Part shown: positions 18,256 through 28,040 of the stretch, in pieces
How the letters are laid out: each line of letters opens with the position of its first letter
How positions within the stretch are numbered: position 1 is the first letter of the stretch
NCBI RefSeq assembly: GCF_014207845.1
Contig: NZ_JACHLC010000003.1
Coordinates: 248,001 to 312,000, forward strand
DNA length: 64,000 bases
Source: Chryseobacterium shigense
Lineage (GTDB): Bacteria; Bacteroidota; Bacteroidia; Flavobacteriales; Weeksellaceae
Direction of reading: 5' to 3'
Position numbers and translations under genes: made by a program
The notes under the pieces: generated by a model
What the model was told of the DNA's origin: nothing
The model's input: the letters and a program-made list of their open reading frames with translations, nothing else
The model's database searches: none

Positions 18256-19752
18256 TTAATCTTCAATCCAGCTTTGGGAACGCTTTACTGCTTTATTCCA
18301 GAAATGGATCATGTTATCTGCCTTTTCCTTATCCACTTTCGGATGGAAGTCTTTATCTACTATCCATTGAGACTGGATTTCATTGATGTCTTTCCAGTAT
18401 CCGACTGCCAAGCCTGCAAGATAAGCAGCTCCTAAGGCCGTTGTTTCAAGGGTTTTAGGTCTTGTAATTTTAAAGCCGAAAAGGTCAGACTGTATCTGCA
18501 TCAGAAGGTCACTTGCAGAAGCACCGCCATCTACTCTCAGTTCGAGGCTCGGTCTTCCTGAATCTGCTTCCATAGATTTTACAATATCATATACCTGGAA
18601 TGCTATTCCTTCCAAAGTAGCTCTTGCAATATGTCCGTTGGTTGTTCCGCGGGTTACGCCTACAATAGTTCCTCTTGCATATTGGTCCCAGTAAGGTGCT
18701 CCCAATCCCGTAAGTGCCGGAACAAAATAAACTCCTCCATTGTCTTCAACGCTTGCTGCCAAGTCATTTACTTCTTCTGATGAATGGATAAGTTTCAGCC
18801 CGTCTCTCAGCCATTGTATTGCTGCACCGCCTACAAATACGCTTCCTTCCAGTGCATAGTTTACTTCTCCGTTGATCTTCCATGCAACTGTAGTCAGGAG
18901 ATTGTTTTTTGAGGAAACAGCTTCTTTTCCTGTATTCATTAATAGGAAGCATCCGGTTCCGTAGGTATTTTTTACCATTCCGGGAGTGATGCACATTTGC
19001 CCGAATAGAGCAGCCTGCTGATCTCCCGCAATTCCTGCAATCGGAATTTTGGTGGAAAATAAAGTGGTTGCGGTTTCGCCGTAGATTTCACTGCTCTGTT
19101 TTACTTCAGGAAGTACAGATTTTGGAATGTCAAACAGATCCAGAAGATCCTGATCCCATTCCAGAGTGTGAATATTCAGAAGCATGGTTCTGCTGGCATT
19201 GGAAACATCGGTAATGAACATTTTTCCACGGGTAAGTTTCCACACCAGCCATGTATCAACCGTTCCGAAACATAATTTTCCTTCTGCCGCCTTTTTCCTT
19301 GCTCCTTCTACGTTATCGAGAATCCATTTCAGCTTGGTTGCTGAGAAATAGGCATCCAGTACAAGTCCGGTTTTCTCTTTGATCGTTTCGGCATGGCCCA
19401 GTTCTTTTAATTCGTCACAGTATTTGGCGGTTCTTCTGTCCTGCCAAACAATAGCATTGTAAATAGGTTCCCCGGTTTCCCTGTCCCATACAACAGTGGT
19501 TTCACGCTGGTTGGTAATCCCGATCGCAGCTACTTCCAGTCCGGAAATACCGGCTTTGGCAATAATTTCTGCGGCAACAGATATCTGGGACGACCATATT
19601 TCGTTGGGATCATGCTCTACCCATCCCGGAGTAGGGAAGATCTGTTCAAAATTTTTCTGGGAGATATATTCTATAGCTCCGCTGTGATTGAATAAAATGG
19701 CTCTGGAAGATGTTGTTCCCTGATCCAGAGCGAGAATCAGTTTTTCCTTCAT
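18256..19752 (-). CDS. glpK: Glycerol kinase
   Basis: This 498-aa enzyme phosphorylates glycerol to sn-glycerol 3-phosphate with ATP. FGGY-kinase features are the N-terminal phosphate motif [12 protein letters not shown] (8-19), the substrate segment [27 protein letters not shown], and the catalytic-Asp region [12 protein letters not shown], then FGGY signature-like text near [13 protein letters not shown]. It is full length. It lies 11 bases after glpD. Confidence 0.97.
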   Translation of the reverse strand: MKEKLILALDQGTTSSRAILFNHSGAIEYISQKNFEQIFPTPGWVEHDPNEIWSSQISVAAEIIAKAGISGLEVAAIGITNQRETTVVWDRETGEPIYNAIVWQDRRTAKYCDELKELGHAETIKEKTGLVLDAYFSATKLKWILDNVEGARKKAAEGKLCFGTVDTWLVWKLTRGKMFITDVSNASRTMLLNIHTLEWDQDLLDLFDIPKSVLPEVKQSSEIYGETATTLFSTKIPIAGIAGDQQAALFGQMCITPGMVKNTYGTGCFLLMNTGKEAVSSKNNLLTTVAWKINGEVNYALEGSVFVGGAAIQWLRDGLKLIHSSEEVNDLAASVEDNGGVYFVPALTGLGAPYWDQYARGTIVGVTRGTTNGHIARATLEGIAFQVYDIVKSMEADSGRPSLELRVDGGASASDLLMQIQSDLFGFKITRPKTLETTALGAAYLAGLAVGYWKDINEIQSQWIVDKDFHPKVDKEKADNMIHFWNKAVKRSQSWIED

Positions 19753-19763
19753 ACTGCAAATTT

Positions 19764-21362
19764 TTAGTGATGAGTAATAGTTTTGGGAGAATAAGGTGTT
19801 AATAAATATCCTTTTGCTAATTCAATAAATTCTTTTTCCTGCTGATCTGCCCATTCCTGGGTATGTCCTTTTTCTTTGGCAATAAGCTGTGCGATAGTAT
19901 GAGCGCTGTCAATGGCGGCTCTTGCATCTAAAAACAGAAGACGGACTCTTCGGGCGAGAATATCTTCAATGGTTTCCGCCATTTCGTATCTTATAGCCCA
20001 AACTGCTTCTGCAATGGTGAAAGCATGATCCGGATGGATCTTTTGTACATATTGAGGATCGCTGCTCTGTAATGATTTTATAGCGGGTATATCTGATCCA
20101 TAAACGTACAGATGGCTGGTACGGTCTACCAGTTCCCCTTCCATATTACCATGGATGGACATATTTTCCGTTTGGGAAGGTCCTCCGTTTAAGTGAAGGA
20201 TCTCGACAGCTTTATCAATGGTGTCCTGCGCCATTTTACGGTAAGTGGTCCATTTTCCGCCGATGATGGAAACAAGTCCTGTGTCGGAAGTAATAACTTT
20301 GTGGCTTCGGGAGACTTCTTTGGTGTTTTTACCTCCTTCTTTTGGAGCGGCAAGCGGTCTTAATCCGGCAAACATGGATTTCACATCTTCTCTTGTCGGT
20401 TTTTTTGCCAAATATTGTCTGGCTGTATTTAAAACGAAACTTATTTCAGATTCCAAGGCATGTGGCTCAAAGCTTGGATTTTCAAGAAGGGTATCTGTGG
20501 TTCCTACCAGTGCCCTGTCATGCCAAGGGACAACAAAAAGAACTCTTCCGTCTGATGTTTTCGGAATCATGATGGCATCATCACTTTTCAGAAAAGATTT
20601 ATCCAGAACCAAATGAATACCCTGGCTCGGAACTACAAATTTACCGTGTTTAGGGTTATTCATATTTAATATATCATTGGTGAATACCCCGGTTGCATTA
20701 ATAACTGCTTTTGCGTGAAGTTCATACTGCTGACCGGAAAACTGATCTTCTGCTTCAACCCCGTTTATTTTTCCGGAATCGTTTTTCAGAAGGCCGGTTA
20801 CTTTCATATAATTAACAGCGCTTCCTCCTTTTTCGATGAGTGTTTGGGTTAGGTTGATTGCCAATCTTGCATCATCAAACTGTCCGTCCTGGTAGACTAC
20901 ACCGCTTGCGAGATTGTGTTGCTCAATAGTTGGAAGCTTCTCAACGGTTTTGGATTTGCTGATGTATTTTGTTTTTCCAAGGCTGAGCTTTCCTGCAAGG
21001 AAATCATAGATGGATAATCCTATTTTATAATAAATTCCTCCCCACCATGTATAGTTGGGAATAATGAATGACTGGTTTTTTACTACATGAGCCGCATTTT
21101 GAGCGAGCAGCCCTCTTTCTTTCAGGGCTTCTTTCACGAGGCCTATGTCTCCCTGGGCCAGGTATCTTACACCGCCGTGTACCAGTTTGGTGCTTCGGCT
21201 GGATGTTGCTTTGGCAAAATCGTGTGATTCCAGAAGAAGGGTTTTGAATCCTCTGCTGGCTGCATCCAATGCCGACCCCAGGCCGCTGGCGCCACCTCCA
21301 ATGACAATAAAGTCCCATTCCCGGATGCCGGCTAATTTACTGATTTCTTCGTTTCGTTTCAT
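19764..21362 (-). CDS. glpD: FAD-dependent glycerol-3-phosphate dehydrogenase/oxidase
   Basis: This 532-aa protein oxidises glycerol 3-phosphate to dihydroxyacetone phosphate and passes electrons to quinone or oxygen. The FAD-binding motif is [11 protein letters not shown] (21-31), followed by [22 protein letters not shown], a family signature. The C-terminal alpha-domain (about 395-525) is present. It is peripheral at the membrane in known members. It is first in the glp operon, with the divergent DeoR-family regulator gene 116 bases away. The N-terminal codons (MKRNE) themselves carry one copy of the TTTCGTTT element. Confidence 0.96.
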   Translation of the reverse strand: MKRNEEISKLAGIREWDFIVIGGGASGLGSALDAASRGFKTLLLESHDFAKATSSRSTKLVHGGVRYLAQGDIGLVKEALKERGLLAQNAAHVVKNQSFIIPNYTWWGGIYYKIGLSIYDFLAGKLSLGKTKYISKSKTVEKLPTIEQHNLASGVVYQDGQFDDARLAINLTQTLIEKGGSAVNYMKVTGLLKNDSGKINGVEAEDQFSGQQYELHAKAVINATGVFTNDILNMNNPKHGKFVVPSQGIHLVLDKSFLKSDDAIMIPKTSDGRVLFVVPWHDRALVGTTDTLLENPSFEPHALESEISFVLNTARQYLAKKPTREDVKSMFAGLRPLAAPKEGGKNTKEVSRSHKVITSDTGLVSIIGGKWTTYRKMAQDTIDKAVEILHLNGGPSQTENMSIHGNMEGELVDRTSHLYVYGSDIPAIKSLQSSDPQYVQKIHPDHAFTIAEAVWAIRYEMAETIEDILARRVRLLFLDARAAIDSAHTIAQLIAKEKGHTQEWADQQEKEFIELAKGYLLTPYSPKTITHH

Positions 21363-21386
21363 AAATGTTTCGTTTATGTTTCGTTT
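21352..21386. promoter_or_regulatory. Triple TTTCGTTT repeat, candidate GlpR operator
   Basis: TTTCGTTT occurs at 21352-21359, 21368-21375 and 21379-21386 in the same direction. The last two are embedded in an exact tandem 11-mer ATGTTTCGTTT (21365-21375, 21376-21386). Looser inverted copies (AAATGAAA) follow at about 21404 and 21426. The array covers the predicted glpD transcription start, the position expected for a DeoR-type repressor. Confidence 0.6.
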
Positions 21387-21387
21387 T

Positions 21388-21395
21388 CAAAATTA
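21388..21395 (-). promoter_or_regulatory. -7 promoter box for glpD
   Basis: The minus strand reads TAATTTTG, matching TAnnTTTG, with TTTT 19 bases further upstream. The start point would fall inside the TTTCGTTT array. Confidence 0.55.
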
Positions 21396-21456
21396 TAAAT
21401 TAAAAATGAAACTGAAAAGAAAATAAATGAAATTTTACTGTTTTCAAAAAAAATGG

Positions 21457-21464
21457 TATTTTTG
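21457..21464 (+). promoter_or_regulatory. -7 promoter box for the DeoR-family regulator
   Basis: TATTTTTG is an exact TAnnTTTG match, with TTTT 20 bases upstream (21433-21436). The predicted start near 21470 leaves a leader of about 9 bases. Confidence 0.55.
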
Positions 21465-21478
21465 ATGAAAGAATCAGA

Positions 21479-22243
21479 ATGGAAAAGTTAATACCGAGGC
21501 ACAATGATATATTAAAGGAACTGGACGAAAAAGGTCATGTTCTTGTACAGGATCTGTGTGAGAAGTTTAATGTTTCATCGGTTACGGTTCGAAAGGATCT
21601 GAACTATCTCGAAAGTATAGGCTTGCTTTTCCGAAACCATGGGGGAGCCAGTAAGCACGTGCGCTATGCTTATGAAAGAAATGTGGATGAAAAAGAAAAT
21701 ATCAATGTAGAAGCGAAACAGAATATTGCAAAAGCAGCGTTGCAGCTGATCCAGGAAAATGACTGTATTATTCTGGCTTCAGGGACTACCATGCATTATC
21801 TGGCGAGAATGCTTGTGAATTTTGGCCCGCTTACGGTTTTAACCTCTTCTTTAAGGGTAGCTATTGAGCTGTGTAATAATCCTAATATTAATATTATACA
21901 GTTAGGAGGGGAAGTTCGAAAAAGCTCAACCTCTATTGTAGGATCCATTTCTGAGGGGATCCTCAAGCAGTTTTCATGCAATAAGCTTTTTCTGGGAGTT
22001 GATGGGATTGATATTGATTTCGGTATCAGTACATCAAATGCTGCGGAAGCACATCTGAATCAGTTGATGATTGAATGTTCTGAAAAGGTGGTTATTCTTG
22101 GCGACTCTTCAAAACTGAATAAGAAAGGCTTTGGGAAGATCGCTCCTTTGGATCATGTGGATTATCTGATTACTGATAACGGTATTGGCGAGGAAGATAA
22201 ATCTGCATTGGAGGAAAGGGGAGTTACGGTCATTGTAAAATAA
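21479..22243 (+). CDS. glpR: DeoR/GlpR-family transcriptional regulator
   Basis: This is a 254-aa protein. The DeoR helix-turn-helix lies at about 6-57 (ILKELDEKGHVLVQDLCEKF and VSSVTVRKDLNYLE). The sugar-phosphate-sensing domain follows, with ILASGTTMHYLAR, VLTSSLRVA, LGGEVRKSSTSIVG and LGVDGID, all typical of the family. It is divergent from glpD, so glycerol 3-phosphate is the likely effector, by analogy with E. coli GlpR. The symbol rests on context. It has its own promoter with a very short leader. Confidence 0.88.
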   Translation: MEKLIPRHNDILKELDEKGHVLVQDLCEKFNVSSVTVRKDLNYLESIGLLFRNHGGASKHVRYAYERNVDEKENINVEAKQNIAKAALQLIQENDCIILASGTTMHYLARMLVNFGPLTVLTSSLRVAIELCNNPNINIIQLGGEVRKSSTSIVGSISEGILKQFSCNKLFLGVDGIDIDFGISTSNAAEAHLNQLMIECSEKVVILGDSSKLNKKGFGKIAPLDHVDYLITDNGIGEEDKSALEERGVTVIVK

Positions 22244-22354
22244 GACGCTTTTTAATTTATTTTTTGTAAAGCCAAATAATTTCCCTGAAAATTTCGTCCT
22301 TAATTTTTCAAAATTATCTAATTGATTAAAAATCAAAATATTTTACTCGAAATA

Positions 22355-22385
22355 TTTGTCAGTTCTAAAAATATTCATAAATTTG
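22355..22385 (+). promoter_or_regulatory. Strong promoter of the S10-spc-alpha supercluster
   Basis: TTTG at 22355-22358, a 19-base spacer and TAAATTTG at 22378-22385: a perfect consensus match. The predicted start near 22392 leaves a leader of about 100 bases before rplC. Confidence 0.85.
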
Positions 22386-22491
22386 CACACTCCATTTTAG
22401 GGGCGTAGTATGCCTATATCAAAAGTAGAAATTACTTCAGACCTCCTAAATATGTGGAAATTAGAAAGATAAATTTTATTTAATATAAACA
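22386..22491 (+). promoter_or_regulatory. Leader region of the rplC operon
   Basis: A roughly 100-base 5' untranslated leader lies between the promoter and rplC, much longer than the rpsL leader. It contains GGCGTAGTATGCC-type local pairing and ends in an A/T-rich stretch. It could host autogenous control by a ribosomal protein, but no known leader family was recognised. Confidence 0.35.
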
Positions 22492-23118
22492 ATGTCAGGT
22501 ATTATTGGTAAAAAAATCGGTATGACGTCTTTGTTTAACGAAGAAGGGAAAAACATTCCTTGTACAGTTATTCAGGCTGGTCCATGCTCGGTTTTACAGG
22601 TCAGAACCTTAGAAAAAGACGGATACAAATCTGTGCAATTAGGTTTCGATGACAAGAGTGAAAAGAACGTAGGTAAAGCGTTAGCTGGCCATTTCAAAAA
22701 GGCTGGTTCTGCTCCAAAAGCTAAATTGGTAGAATTCTACAGAGAATTCGTTGATGAAGTGAAAGTAGGAGAAGAAGTAAAAGTTGATTTATTCTCTGAA
22801 GGAGAATTTGTTGACGTAACAGGAACTTCAAAAGGTAAAGGTTTCCAAGGTGTTGTTAAAAGACACGGATTTGGAGGTGTAATGCAAGCTACTCATGGTC
22901 AGCACAACAGACTTAGAGCTCCAGGTTCTATCGGTGCTGGATCGGATCCTTCAAGAGTATTCAAAGGAATGAGAATGGCGGGTAGAATGGGAGGTAAGCA
23001 GGTAACTGTACAAAACCTTCAGGTATTAAAAGTGGATCAAGAACAAAATCTTTTAGTAGTAAAAGGTGCTGTTCCGGGAGCTAAAAATTCTTATGTAATT
23101 ATCAGAAAATGGAACTAG
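22492..23118 (+). CDS. rplC: 50S ribosomal protein L3
   Basis: This 208-aa primary 23S rRNA binder reaches the peptidyl transferase centre. The start [34 protein letters not shown] (in part) and [25 protein letters not shown] (in part) are family-typical. It is the first gene of the cluster, because rpsJ has been separated. Its last 10 bases overlap the start of rplD. Confidence 0.98.
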   Translation: MSGIIGKKIGMTSLFNEEGKNIPCTVIQAGPCSVLQVRTLEKDGYKSVQLGFDDKSEKNVGKALAGHFKKAGSAPKAKLVEFYREFVDEVKVGEEVKVDLFSEGEFVDVTGTSKGKGFQGVVKRHGFGGVMQATHGQHNRLRAPGSIGAGSDPSRVFKGMRMAGRMGGKQVTVQNLQVLKVDQEQNLLVVKGAVPGAKNSYVIIRKWN

Positions 23119-23738
23119 TAGTATTAAATACATCAGGAAAAGAGACCGGAAGAAAAGTAACTCTAGACGAAACAGTATTCGGAATTGAGCCAAATCAGCA
23201 CGCGGTTTACTTAGAAGTTAAACAGTACCTTGCTGCACAAAGACAAGGAACTCATAAAGCAAAAGAAAGAAGCGAAATTACTGCTTCTACTAAAAAACTT
23301 AAGAAGCAGAAAGGATCTGGTTCTGCCAGATATGGTGATATTAAATCTCCAACTTTCAGAGGTGGAGGTAGAGTATTCGGACCAAAACCAAGAGATTACA
23401 GATTCAAACTGAACAAAGCTCTTAAGAGATTAGCAAAAAAATCTGTTCTTTCTCAGAAAATGAGAGATAACAGCATCAGAGTTTTAGAAGATATGAGCCT
23501 AAACGCTCCTAAAACTAAAGATTTCATTACTTTATTAGATGCATTGACACTAAACGGTAAAAAATCTTTGTTTATTCTTCCTGAAGCTAACAAGAATGTG
23601 TATTTATCTTCAAGAAACTTACCTAAAACTAAAGTAATGAACTTCAATGAAGTGAGCTCTTACGATTTAGTAAATGCAGGTGAGATTGTATTCTTCGAAG
23701 GTGCAGTAGAAAAATTCCAGGAAAATTTAAAGAAATAA
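23109..23738 (+). CDS. rplD: 50S ribosomal protein L4
   Basis: This 209-aa protein lines the peptide exit tunnel. The extended loop contains [19 protein letters not shown] followed by [15 protein letters not shown]. In E. coli L4 represses its own operon, so it is a candidate for regulation through the long leader upstream of rplC. The ATG lies inside the end of rplC (10-base overlap), so the two are translationally coupled. Confidence 0.98.
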   Translation: MELVVLNTSGKETGRKVTLDETVFGIEPNQHAVYLEVKQYLAAQRQGTHKAKERSEITASTKKLKKQKGSGSARYGDIKSPTFRGGGRVFGPKPRDYRFKLNKALKRLAKKSVLSQKMRDNSIRVLEDMSLNAPKTKDFITLLDALTLNGKKSLFILPEANKNVYLSSRNLPKTKVMNFNEVSSYDLVNAGEIVFFEGAVEKFQENLKK

Positions 23739-23741
23739 ATC

Positions 23742-24032
23742 ATGTCTATTATTATTAAACCAGTTATCTCAGAAAAGGCTAATTACCTTACGGATTTAAG
23801 AGGTTCTTATTCTTTCTTAGTAGATACTAAGGCGAATAAAATCCAGATTAAAAAGGCTGTAGAAGCAGCTTACGGTGTAAAAGTAGCAGACGTTAACACA
23901 ATGATTTATGCTCCGAAGGTTTCTTCGAAATACACTAAAAAAGGTCTTCAAGTAGGAAAGACAAACAAATTGAAAAAAGCGGTAATCAAACTTGTTGAAG
24001 GTGAGGTTATCGATATTTTTGCTGTAAATTAA
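23742..24032 (+). CDS. rplW: 50S ribosomal protein L23
   Basis: This 96-aa protein sits at the tunnel exit and docks trigger factor and SRP. It starts MSIIIKPVISEKA and has the basic loop YAPKVSSKYTKKGLQVGKTNKLKKA (in part). It follows rplD by 3 bases. Confidence 0.97.
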   Translation: MSIIIKPVISEKANYLTDLRGSYSFLVDTKANKIQIKKAVEAAYGVKVADVNTMIYAPKVSSKYTKKGLQVGKTNKLKKAVIKLVEGEVIDIFAVN

Positions 24033-24054
24033 TTATCAATTATAAATAATAGTA

Positions 24055-24876
24055 ATGTCTGTTAGAAAATTAAAACCTATCACCCCAGGACAGAGATTCA
24101 GAATTGTAAACAATTTTGAGGAAATTACTACCAACAAACCGGAGAAATCTCTAACAGTTGGTATTAGTAAGTCAGGTGGACGTAACCAAACTGGTAAAAT
24201 GACCATGCGTTACACCGGAGGTGGACACAAAAAGAAATACAGAATTATCGACTTCAAAAGAAACAAGCATGACGTTGAAGCAACCGTTAAAACTGTAGAA
24301 TACGATCCAAACAGAACTGCATTTATCGCTTTATTAGAGTATGCTGACGGAGAGAAGAGATACATCATCGCTCCAAACGGTATCAAAGTAGATCAGAAAG
24401 TAGTTTCAGGAGAAAGCGTAGAACCAAACGTAGGTAACGCAATGAAATTGAAAAATATTCCATTGGGTACCGTAATCTCTTGTGTTGAAATGAAACCTGG
24501 ACAAGGTGCTATTTTAGCAAGAAGTGCTGGTTCTTCAGCTCAATTAACTTCAAGAGACGGAAAATACGCAATCATCAAATTGCCTTCAGGAGAATCAAGA
24601 ATGATCCTTACTGAATGTTATGCAATGATTGGATCTGTTTCTAACTCCGATCATCAGTTAACTGTTTCAGGTAAGGCTGGTAGAAGCAGATGGTTAGGTA
24701 GAAGACCTAGAACTAGACCGGTAGTAATGAACCCTGTAGATCACCCAATGGGAGGTGGTGAAGGACGTTCTTCTGGAGGTCACCCAAGATCTAGAAACGG
24801 TAAACCGGCTAAAGGTTACAAAACTAGAAAGAAAAACAAAGTGTCTAACCGTTACATCGTATCTAAAAGAAAATAA
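24055..24876 (+). CDS. rplB: 50S ribosomal protein L2
   Basis: This is a 273-aa protein required for subunit joining and peptidyl transferase assembly. The conserved [18 protein letters not shown] and the C-terminal [17 protein letters not shown] are present; the latter includes the His implicated near the catalytic centre. It is full length. Confidence 0.98.
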   Translation: MSVRKLKPITPGQRFRIVNNFEEITTNKPEKSLTVGISKSGGRNQTGKMTMRYTGGGHKKKYRIIDFKRNKHDVEATVKTVEYDPNRTAFIALLEYADGEKRYIIAPNGIKVDQKVVSGESVEPNVGNAMKLKNIPLGTVISCVEMKPGQGAILARSAGSSAQLTSRDGKYAIIKLPSGESRMILTECYAMIGSVSNSDHQLTVSGKAGRSRWLGRRPRTRPVVMNPVDHPMGGGEGRSSGGHPRSRNGKPAKGYKTRKKNKVSNRYIVSKRK

Positions 24877-24878
24877 TT

Positions 24879-25157
24879 ATGGCAAGATCACTTAAAAAAG
24901 GACCATTCATTCATCATACTTTAGATAAGAAGGTTCAGACAAACATAGAGTCTGGTAAGAAGACAGTTATCAAAACTTGGTCTAGAGCATCGATGATCTC
25001 TCCGGACTTCGTAGGACAAACTATTGCTGTACACAACGGGAAATCTTTTATCCCTGTATATGTTACAGAAAACATGGTAGGTCACAAGTTAGGCGAATTT
25101 TCTCCAACAAGATCTTTCAGAGGTCATGGTGGTAACAAAAACAAAGGAAGCAGATAA
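24879..25157 (+). CDS. rpsS: 30S ribosomal protein S19
   Basis: This 92-aa protein of the 30S head contacts S13 and A-site t[26 protein letters not shown] and [12 protein letters not shown] are diagnostic. It starts 2 bases after rplB. Confidence 0.98.
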   Translation: MARSLKKGPFIHHTLDKKVQTNIESGKKTVIKTWSRASMISPDFVGQTIAVHNGKSFIPVYVTENMVGHKLGEFSPTRSFRGHGGNKNKGSR

Positions 25158-25159
25158 TC

Positions 25160-25558
25160 ATGGGATCAAGAAAACAAGATAGTTCAATCGCAAGAAAAGA
25201 AGCTAACAAAGACGTTGTAAAAGCTTCATTAAATGACTGCCCATCATCTCCGAGAAAAATGAGATTAGTTGCTGATATCATTAGAGGAGAGCAGGTAGAT
25301 AAAGCTCTTTATATCCTAAAATATTCTAAAAAAGAAGCCTCTAACAAATTAGAGAAATTACTTCTTTCTGCTATGGCAAACTGGCAGACTAAAAATGAAG
25401 GTGCTGATATTGAAGAAGCAAACCTTATCATTAAAGAAATCTTCGTGGATAGTGCAAGACAATTGAAGAGACTAAGACCAGCTCCACAAGGTAGAGGGTA
25501 CAGAATCAGAAAAAGATCTAACCACGTTACATTAATCTTAGGTAATAAAGAAAATTAA
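25160..25558 (+). CDS. rplV: 50S ribosomal protein L22
   Basis: This 132-aa protein has a beta-hairpin that lines the exit tunnel beside L4. [25 protein letters not shown] (in part) and the hairpin [26 protein letters not shown] (in part) are typical. The N-terminus carries about 18 extra residues ([18 protein letters not shown]) compared with E. coli. Confidence 0.97.
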   Translation: MGSRKQDSSIARKEANKDVVKASLNDCPSSPRKMRLVADIIRGEQVDKALYILKYSKKEASNKLEKLLLSAMANWQTKNEGADIEEANLIIKEIFVDSARQLKRLRPAPQGRGYRIRKRSNHVTLILGNKEN

Positions 25559-25565
25559 TCAAGGT

Positions 25566-26315
25566 ATGGGACAGAAGACAAATCCAATTGGTAACAGACT
25601 AGGTATCATCAGAGGATGGGATTCTAACTGGTTTGGCGGAAACGATTATGGAGACAGAATCGCGGAAGACTACAAAATCAGAAGATACCTTGAGGCTAGA
25701 TTATCTAAAGGTGGTATTTCAAAAATTTATATTGAAAGAACACTAAAATTAGTAACAGTGACAATCACTACTGCCAGACCGGGACTTATCATCGGTAAAG
25801 GAGGTCAGGAAGTTGATAAATTGAAAGAAGAATTGAAGAAACTTACAGGTAAGGATATTCAAATCAATATTTTCGAAATCAAAAGACCTGAACTTGATGC
25901 AGTATTGGTAGCTGACAGCATCTCTAAGCAGATCGAAAACAGAATTTCTTACAGAAGAGCTGTTAAAATGGCGATGGCAAGTACAATGAGAATGGGTGCT
26001 GAAGGTATCAAAGTTCAGATCTCCGGTAGATTGAACGGAGCTGAAATGGCAAGAAGCGAATCTTTCAAAGAAGGAAGAATCCCATTGTCTACTTTCAGAG
26101 CTGATATCGATTATCACTGGGCAGAAGCTCACACTACTTACGGTAGATTAGGAGTAAAAGTTTGGATCATGAAAGGAGAAGTTTACGGTAAAAGAGAACT
26201 TGCTCCATTAGTGGGACAACAGAAAAAAGGAGGTCCGTCTGACAGAGGAAACAGAGGAGGAGAAAGAGACAACAGAAGACCTAGAAAGAATAACAATAAT
26301 AACAATAATAATTAA
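25566..26315 (+). CDS. rpsC: 30S ribosomal protein S3 with Asn-rich tail
   Basis: This 249-aa protein at the mRNA entry channel has helicase-related Arg/Lys residues. The KH-domain loop is [14 protein letters not shown], and the C-domain contains [18 protein letters not shown]. The last 40 residues are a lineage-specific tail rich in Gly, Arg and Lys that ends in eight Asn encoded by an AAC/AAT microsatellite. A 97-base gap with repeats separates it from rplP. Confidence 0.97.
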   Translation: MGQKTNPIGNRLGIIRGWDSNWFGGNDYGDRIAEDYKIRRYLEARLSKGGISKIYIERTLKLVTVTITTARPGLIIGKGGQEVDKLKEELKKLTGKDIQINIFEIKRPELDAVLVADSISKQIENRISYRRAVKMAMASTMRMGAEGIKVQISGRLNGAEMARSESFKEGRIPLSTFRADIDYHWAEAHTTYGRLGVKVWIMKGEVYGKRELAPLVGQQKKGGPSDRGNRGGERDNRRPRKNNNNNNNN

Positions 26316-26412
26316 AAATTTTAGATAGAAATTTTGAATTTTAAATTACCGTTACTTTTTTAAAATAAAAAAAATCTAAAATCTAAAATCTAAAATCTAA
26401 AATTTAGAAATT
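26316..26412 (+). repeat. Heptamer tandem repeat and long inverted repeat in the rpsC-rplP gap
   Basis: ATCTAAA is repeated four times exactly at 26374-26401, followed by the variant ATTTAGA. AAATTTTAGAT (26316-26326), directly after the rpsC stop, is the exact reverse complement of ATCTAAAATTT (26395-26405), so a large stem-loop is possible. This is the only long, repeat-filled gap in the first half of the cluster. Confidence 0.8.
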
Positions 26413-26838
26413 ATGTTACAACCAAAAAGAACCAAATTCCGTAGAGTTCATAAGATGAAGATGAAGGGGATTGCTCAGAGAGGTAATCAACTTGCTTACG
26501 GAACTTTTGGAATCAAAGCTATAGAAGGTGCTTGGATTACTGCAAGACAAATTGAGGCTGCCCGTATCGCTGCGACAAGATATATGAAGAGAGAAGGTCA
26601 GCTATGGATCAAAATCTTCCCGGATAAGCCAATTACTAAAAAACCAGCGGAAGTACGTATGGGTAAAGGTAAAGGTGCCGTGGAATATTGGGTAGCTGTA
26701 GTAAAACCAGGTAAGATCATGTTCGAAGTAGGAGGTGTTCCTTACGAAGTAGCTAAGGAAGCTCTAAGACTTGCAGCTCAGAAACTACCGGTAGTTACTA
26801 AATTCGTAGTTGCTAACGATTTTGTTAAACCTCTTTAA
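26413..26838 (+). CDS. rplP: 50S ribosomal protein L16
   Basis: This is a 141-aa protein that helps place A-site t[36 protein letters not shown] and [19 protein letters not shown] are canonical. It follows the repeat-rich gap. Confidence 0.98.
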   Translation: MLQPKRTKFRRVHKMKMKGIAQRGNQLAYGTFGIKAIEGAWITARQIEAARIAATRYMKREGQLWIKIFPDKPITKKPAEVRMGKGKGAVEYWVAVVKPGKIMFEVGGVPYEVAKEALRLAAQKLPVVTKFVVANDFVKPL

Positions 26839-26849
26839 TCTTTGATACA

Positions 26850-27038
26850 ATGAAACAAGCTGATATTAAAAATTTAAGCGCGGGTGATATTCAGGCGAAA
26901 CTTACTGAATTAACAGCTCAATATTCAAAACTGAAATTGGCTCACAAAATCAGTCCAATTGAAAACCCGATCCAAATCAGAGATTTGAGAAGAACAATCG
27001 CTAGATTAAACACTGAGTTAACCACTAAACAACAATAA
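26850..27038 (+). CDS. rpmC: 50S ribosomal protein L29
   Basis: This 62-aa helical-hairpin protein near the tunnel exit is recognisable from [20 protein letters not shown] and the [15 protein letters not shown] helix. It starts 11 bases after rplP. Confidence 0.96.
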   Translation: MKQADIKNLSAGDIQAKLTELTAQYSKLKLAHKISPIENPIQIRDLRRTIARLNTELTTKQQ

Positions 27039-27052
27039 GATTTTCATACATT

Positions 27053-27307
27053 ATGGAAAGAAACTTAAGAAAAGAAAGAATCGGAATAGTTTCCAGCAAT
27101 AAAATGGAAAAGACCATTGTTGTAAGTGAGACTACGAGAGTGAAACACCCGATGTACGGTAAATTCGTATTAAAAACGAAAAAATATACTGCACACGACG
27201 AAAACAACGAATGCACAGAAGGTGATACAGTTCTTATCCAGGAAACTAGACCTTTGAGCAAGAACAAGAGATGGAGATTAGTAAGAATCATTGAAAAAGC
27301 TAAGTAA
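27053..27307 (+). CDS. rpsQ: 30S ribosomal protein S17
   Basis: This 84-aa OB-fold protein contains [35 protein letters not shown] and [20 protein letters not shown]. It is a primary binder of 16S rRNA. The standard length supports the start. Confidence 0.97.
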   Translation: MERNLRKERIGIVSSNKMEKTIVVSETTRVKHPMYGKFVLKTKKYTAHDENNECTEGDTVLIQETRPLSKNKRWRLVRIIEKAK

Positions 27308-27309
27308 TA

Positions 27310-27678
27310 ATGTTACAAACAGAATCAAGATTAAAAGTTGCTGATAACACAGGTGCTAAAGAAGTATTGGTTATCAGAGTTCTGGGAGGAACCAGAAGAA
27401 GATATGCTTCAGTTGGTGATAAAATCGTTGTTACTATCAAAGATTCTACACCATCAGGAAACGCAAAGAAAGGTCAGGTATCTAAAGCTGTAGTAGTAAG
27501 AACTAAAAAAGCGGTTAGAAGAAAAGATGGTTCATACATCAAATTCGAAGACAATGCTTGTGTATTACTAAACGCAGCAGGAGAAATGAGAGGAACACGT
27601 GTTTTCGGACCGGTTGCTCGTGAGTTGAGAGACAAAGAATATATGAAAATCATTTCATTAGCTCCTGAAGTACTTTAA
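27310..27678 (+). CDS. rplN: 50S ribosomal protein L14
   Basis: This 122-aa protein of the 50S subunit interface forms inter-subunit bridges and binds RsfS. It starts [18 protein letters not shown] and has [15 protein letters not shown] and [15 protein letters not shown]. It begins 2 bases after rpsQ. Confidence 0.98.
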   Translation: MLQTESRLKVADNTGAKEVLVIRVLGGTRRRYASVGDKIVVTIKDSTPSGNAKKGQVSKAVVVRTKKAVRRKDGSYIKFEDNACVLLNAAGEMRGTRVFGPVARELRDKEYMKIISLAPEVL

Positions 27679-27700
27679 TTTTAAAAATTTTTAAAAGAAA

Positions 27701-28027
27701 ATGTCAAAGTTAAAAATAAAAAGAGGAGATAACGTCATCATTACTACTGGTAAGAAAGATATCAAAGGTAAGACAGGTGAAGTTATTGAAGTGATCAAAA
27801 AAGAAGGAAAAGACCCAAGAGTTATCGTTGCAGGACTTAATATCGTTAAAAAACACGTTAAGCCTTCAGCTTCTAACCCTCAAGGTGGAATCACTGAAAA
27901 AGAAGCTTCTATTCATATCTCAAACGTAGCTTTAGTTGGTAAAGACGGAAAAGCTGTCAAAATCGGTTATAAAATTGATGGAGATAAGAAAGTAAGAATC
28001 AATAGAAAAACGGGTGAAACTTTATAA
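27701..28027 (+). CDS. rplX: 50S ribosomal protein L24
   Basis: This 108-aa assembly-initiator protein has a KOW motif in IKRGDNVIITTGKKDIKGKTG, followed by VIVAGLNIVKKHVKPS. It is the usual length. Confidence 0.97.
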   Translation: MSKLKIKRGDNVIITTGKKDIKGKTGEVIEVIKKEGKDPRVIVAGLNIVKKHVKPSASNPQGGITEKEASIHISNVALVGKDGKAVKIGYKIDGDKKVRINRKTGETL

Positions 28028-28040
28028 TTTGAATTAACAC

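Noticed and set aside
12000..22400. Mobile element carrying the glp block
   Set aside because: No transposase, integrase, tRNA attachment site or long flanking repeat is visible; only a 17-base imperfect repeat was seen.
26374..26408. CRISPR-like array in the rpsC-rplP gap
   Set aside because: The repeats are contiguous heptamers without spacers, so this is a simple tandem repeat.
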